The notes below the pieces were generated by a model. The model saw nothing but the letters and a program-made list of their open reading frames with translations, searched no databases and was not told the origin of the DNA. From positions 1 to 64,000 of the forward strand of contig JANLJE010000021.1 of assembly GCA_029255645.1 (NCBI GenBank): a DNA stretch of 64,000 bases. Reading direction: 5' to 3'. Positions 60,790 to 64,000 of this stretch are shown here, one piece after another (within the stretch, counting starts at the first letter, position 1; every line of letters starts with the position of its first letter). This DNA comes from Comamonadaceae bacterium (GTDB taxonomy: Bacteria > Pseudomonadota > Gammaproteobacteria > Burkholderiales > Rhodocyclaceae). The position numbers and the translations under genes were made by a program.

Positions 60790-61608
60790 ATGCCGGCTGA
60801 TCTGCTCAAATTGCTGCCCGGTGTCGAAGCCGCCCTGCGCGCCGTGGCTGAAACCGAAATCCTGCCCCGCTTCCTGAAGGTGGAGCGGGAACACAAGGAC
60901 GACGGTTCCACCTTCTCCGAAGCTGACATCGCCGCCCAGGAATTCCTGACCCGCGCCCTGGAGCGCCTCTTGCACCTGCCCACGCTGGGGGAGGAAATGA
61001 GCGATGCGGCCCAACAGGCGGCATGGGCGGCGGGGCTGAAGAGCGAACGGGGCCTGTGGGTGATGGACCCCATCGATGGCAGCACCAACTTTCTCGTCGG
61101 CCTGCCTCAGTTTGCCGTGTCGGTAGCGCTGCTGCGGGACGGCAAGCCGGTGCTCGGGGTGAGTTACCTGCCCCTGGCCAGGGAAATGTTCTCTGCCGTG
61201 GCGGGCCAGGGGGCCTGGATGAACGGCGAGCGCCTGCCGCTGCGGCCGTCCGGCCATCAGCTTTCCAGGGCCGTGGCCTGCGTGGACTTCAAGCGCCTGC
61301 CACCCATGCTGGCCGCCCGGCTGGTGGCGGATTCCCCCATTTATTCCCAGCGCAACTTCGGCTCCAGTGTGCTCGAATGGTGCTACCTGGCGGCGGGCCG
61401 GGTGGATGCGGTGCTGCATGGTGGCCAGCGGCTCTGGGATCATGCGGCGGGCAGCCTGCTGGTACGCGAGGCCGGCGGTTGCGCGGCCACCTTCCGGGAA
61501 GATGATTTCGATGCGGCCGATCCCTGGCGCCGCCAGGTGATCGCCGCCCTGAACCCGGACCTGTTCGTGCGCTGGCGCGACTGGCTGCGGCAGCACGGCG
61601 CCCGCTGA
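60790..61608 (+). CDS. Inositol monophosphatase-family phosphatase
   Basis: The 272-residue protein has the metal-dependent phosphatase motifs GEEMSD near residue 67, DPIDGSTNFLVGLP near 94 and WDHAAGSLLVREAGG near 217. The family includes IMPase/SuhB, CysQ and histidinol phosphatase HisN; the sequence alone does not settle the substrate. It is divergent from rsmE with 206 bases between them. Confidence 0.88.
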   Translation: MPADLLKLLPGVEAALRAVAETEILPRFLKVEREHKDDGSTFSEADIAAQEFLTRALERLLHLPTLGEEMSDAAQQAAWAAGLKSERGLWVMDPIDGSTNFLVGLPQFAVSVALLRDGKPVLGVSYLPLAREMFSAVAGQGAWMNGERLPLRPSGHQLSRAVACVDFKRLPPMLAARLVADSPIYSQRNFGSSVLEWCYLAAGRVDAVLHGGQRLWDHAAGSLLVREAGGCAATFREDDFDAADPWRRQVIAALNPDLFVRWRDWLRQHGAR

Positions 61609-61698
61609 AAGTTGAAGCGGTTCGGCCCGGAGCCGTTATCATCCGGGCTACGCTAACCAGACTCGGAGACAGCCGCCCGGATGGGTGGGGAACGGCGG

Positions 61699-64000
61699 AT
61701 GGTACAGAAATCCTTCAAGGAGCGTCACCTGGCCCTGTTGCAGGAGGCCCAGCGCATTGCCCGGATCGGCAGCTGGGAGCGGGACCTGCGCAGCAACGCC
61801 TTGTGGTGGTCTGACGAATGTTATCGCCTGTTCGGCTATGAACCGGGCTCGATCCAGCCTTCCTATTCGCTGTTCCTGCAGGCCATCCATCCCGAGGACC
61901 GGGACATGGTCCATGAAATCAATGTCAAATCCCTGACCGAGCGCGCCCCCCATGAGGTGGATTTTCGCGTCATCCTGCCCAGTGGCGAGATGCGCTATTT
62001 CCACAACCAGGGGCGGGTGTTCCTGAATGAGTACACGGGCCAGCCGATCCGCACCAGCGGCACCACCCAGGATGTCACCGAGCGTAAGCAGACCGAAGCC
62101 GAGTTCCGCCGCCAGGCCGCCTACCTGGAAGCGATTCTGGCTTCGATGCCCCAGGGCATCAGCGTGTTCGACGAGAACTTTCGCCTGCGCTACTGGAACG
62201 AAGGTTTCGTGGAGGCCCTGCAACTGCCGCCCGAGCAGGTGTTCGAAGGCGCTTCCCATGCCGATCTGACCCTGATCCCGGCCCGGCGTGGCGAGCTGGG
62301 GGCCGGCGATCCTGAAGAACTGGTGCGCCTGCGCCAGGCCGAGATTGCCCGTTTCGAGCCGCACCGGCTGGAGCGCCAGCGGGTCAGCGGCCGCTCCCAG
62401 TTGCTGGAGGTGCACCCCCTGCATCTGGAAAACAGCGTGGCCGGTTTCATCAACACCTACACGGACATTACCGACCGCAAGCAGGTGGAAGAGCGCCTGC
62501 TGCTGGCCGACAAGGTGTTTGCCAACAGTCCCGTGGGCATCTTGATCGCGGACGAGGCGGGCCGTGTGCTCTCCATCAACCCGGCTTTTTCCGTCATTAC
62601 CGGCTACCAGGCCGAGGAAATCCTCTGGCAGCCCAGCAGCAGCCTCCTGGGCCTGTGCAGCAAGGACAAGCTGGCCCAGATGGAACAGGGCCTGGCCGAG
62701 CATGGGCGCTGGGCAGGCGAACTGCCGGGGCAGCGCAAGAATGACCTCAACTACGCCATGTGGCTGGACATCACCCGGATTCAGGAGACCAGCGGCGGCG
62801 TCCACCGCCTGTGGATCCTGACCGACATCACCGAACGCAAGCGGGCCGAGGCGCGCATCAACCACCTGGCCCACCACGACCCCCTCACCGGCCTGCCCAA
62901 CCGGCTCTCCCTGCTTGCGCGCCTCGAGCAGGCCCTGCCCGAGGCGCGCCGCTATAGCTGGAGCCTGGCCCTGCTGTTCATCGACCTGGACCGCTTCAAG
63001 GTCATCAACGATACCCTGGGGCATCTGGTGGGGGACCAGTTGCTGATGGAGGTCGCCGGCCGCCTGGCGTCCACGGTGCGGGAATCCGATACCGTGGCCC
63101 GGCTCGGCGGGGACGAATTCGTGATCCTGCTGCCGGACGTGGGCGATGCCGCCGATGCCGCCACCAATGCCGCCGCCGTGGCCGGCAAGATCATCGACGC
63201 CCTGGCCGAGCCGATCCGGGTGGAAGGCCACGACCTGCATACCAGCCCTTCCATCGGCATCAGCCTCTATCCCCTGGACGGGGACGAGGCGGAAACCCTC
63301 TTGCGCAACGCCGACACTGCCATGTATCACGCCAAGGCTTCGGGGCGGAATACGTTCCGGTTCTATGCCGAGGAAATGAACCTGGCCGCCACCGAGCGCC
63401 TGACCCTGGAGCGCAAGTTGCGCCAGGCGGTGGCCAAAGGCGAATTCAGCCTCCATTTCCAGCCCCAGTTTGCCGTCGGCAGCCGCCAGCCCACCGGGGT
63501 GGAGGCCCTGCTGCGCTGGAGCACGGAAGAAGACGGCCCCATTGCTCCGGACCGCTTCATTCCCGTCGCCGAGGAAACCGGGCTGATCGTCGGCATCGGC
63601 ACCTGGGTGCTCCGGGAGGCCTGCCGGCAGATGCGCGCCTGGCTGGATGCGGGCCTGGCCCCGATGCGCATGGCGGTGAACCTCTCCGCCCGGCAGCTCA
63701 AGCAGCGCGATTTTCCCGCCGCCGTGGCCCAGGCCCTGGCCGACACTGGCCTGCCCGCCCAGCTGCTGGAGCTGGAAATCACCGAAAGCGCGGTGATGGA
63801 GCAGCCGCAAGAGGCGATCCAGTTGCTCTCCGAACTGCGGCGCATGGGACTGAGCCTGGCGATCGACGATTTCGGCACCGGCTATTCCTCGCTCGCCTAT
63901 CTGAAGCTCTTTCCCATCGACCACCTCAAGATCGACCGCTCCTTCGTGGCGGATATCGAGCATGACCTGAACGACCGGGCCATCGCCTTCGGGACCATTG
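61699..64000 (+). CDS. PAS-GGDEF-EAL bifunctional c-di-GMP protein (3' end outside the window)
   Basis: The open frame continues past the window edge; 767 codons are visible. Three PAS-type domains (about 15-125, 140-255 and 265-380, two followed by T-D-I-T-(D/E)-R-K linkers) precede a GGDEF domain with active RLGGDEF near 470 and an intact RESD inhibitory site. An EAL domain follows with [22 protein letters not shown] and [14 protein letters not shown]. Both catalytic motifs look active. There is no membrane segment, so it is a cytoplasmic sensor. ATG 61699 was preferred over 61681, which is in frame. Confidence 0.92.
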   Translation, partial: MVQKSFKERHLALLQEAQRIARIGSWERDLRSNALWWSDECYRLFGYEPGSIQPSYSLFLQAIHPEDRDMVHEINVKSLTERAPHEVDFRVILPSGEMRYFHNQGRVFLNEYTGQPIRTSGTTQDVTERKQTEAEFRRQAAYLEAILASMPQGISVFDENFRLRYWNEGFVEALQLPPEQVFEGASHADLTLIPARRGELGAGDPEELVRLRQAEIARFEPHRLERQRVSGRSQLLEVHPLHLENSVAGFINTYTDITDRKQVEERLLLADKVFANSPVGILIADEAGRVLSINPAFSVITGYQAEEILWQPSSSLLGLCSKDKLAQMEQGLAEHGRWAGELPGQRKNDLNYAMWLDITRIQETSGGVHRLWILTDITERKRAEARINHLAHHDPLTGLPNRLSLLARLEQALPEARRYSWSLALLFIDLDRFKVINDTLGHLVGDQLLMEVAGRLASTVRESDTVARLGGDEFVILLPDVGDAADAATNAAAVAGKIIDALAEPIRVEGHDLHTSPSIGISLYPLDGDEAETLLRNADTAMYHAKASGRNTFRFYAEEMNLAATERLTLERKLRQAVAKGEFSLHFQPQFAVGSRQPTGVEALLRWSTEEDGPIAPDRFIPVAEETGLIVGIGTWVLREACRQMRAWLDAGLAPMRMAVNLSARQLKQRDFPAAVAQALADTGLPAQLLELEITESAVMEQPQEAIQLLSELRRMGLSLAIDDFGTGYSSLAYLKLFPIDHLKIDRSFVADIEHDLNDRAIAFGTI

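Noticed and set aside
61648-63963. A 771-codon minus-strand frame at the right edge
   Set aside because: The plus strand there encodes a clear PAS-GGDEF-EAL protein that has no stop before the window ends; the minus frame is its shadow.

Overview
The window is GC-rich chromosomal DNA from a betaproteobacterium, most likely a Rhodocyclales member (Azoarcus/Thauera/Azospira-like). The assignment is inferred from gene content, without any database search: pilGHIJ-chpA twitching genes, rubA/thiD-thiE-hemL, aceE-aceF-lpdA with a lipoyl domain on the E3 subunit, a dmp-type meta-cleavage tail, and siaABCD c-di-GMP genes.

Layout. 1-1.3 kb is the end of a meta-cleavage operon (hydratase end, a scar where dmpF-dmpG should lie, dmpH, dmpI). 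1.5-1.9 kb is a cytochrome c. 2.0-11.3 kb is the leftward type IV pilus chemosensory operon pilG-pilH-pilI-pilJ-chpA. 11.4-15.2 kb holds rubA, thiD-thiE-hemL and a UPF0149/SEC-C protein. 15.2-18.7 kb is folD-purE-purK-tsaC with overlapping or nearly overlapping ends. 19.3-25.5 kb is the pyruvate dehydrogenase complex. 25.9-35.3 kb is an envelope/stress cluster: a Crp/Fnr-PAS regulator, a CheB-CheR fusion, then BON, DUF883, DUF3309, CsbD, OmpA, DUF4398 and glycine-zipper proteins. Its promoters share an 18-bp palindrome about 29 bp upstream of a -10-like hexamer, which looks like the regulon of the Crp/Fnr-PAS protein.

36.9-54.6 kb is one leftward signalling operon (hybrid kinase, CheY, CheX, SiaA, SiaB, SiaC, SiaD) interrupted inside siaA by a foreign island of about 10.9 kb (39.98-50.84 kb). 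The island has lower GC and carries a MacB-like ABC exporter whose periplasmic adaptor has an N-terminal PAS domain, a TolC-family protein, a divergent small protein behind a sigma-54-type promoter, a FlhE-like secreted protein, a Mu-like repressor/Ner pair and an IS21-family element. Inverted IS21-type end arrays lie at both island borders.

54.7-64 kb is housekeeping: rpiA, phoU, a small coiled-coil gene, then leftward rsmE-pap-argA-yggX, an inositol-monophosphatase-family gene and a PAS-GGDEF-EAL gene that runs off the window.

Short tandem arrays (units of about 11-15 bp, 2-6 copies, a different unit at each place) are scattered through the window, often right after stop codons. No rRNA, tRNA or CRISPR array was seen.
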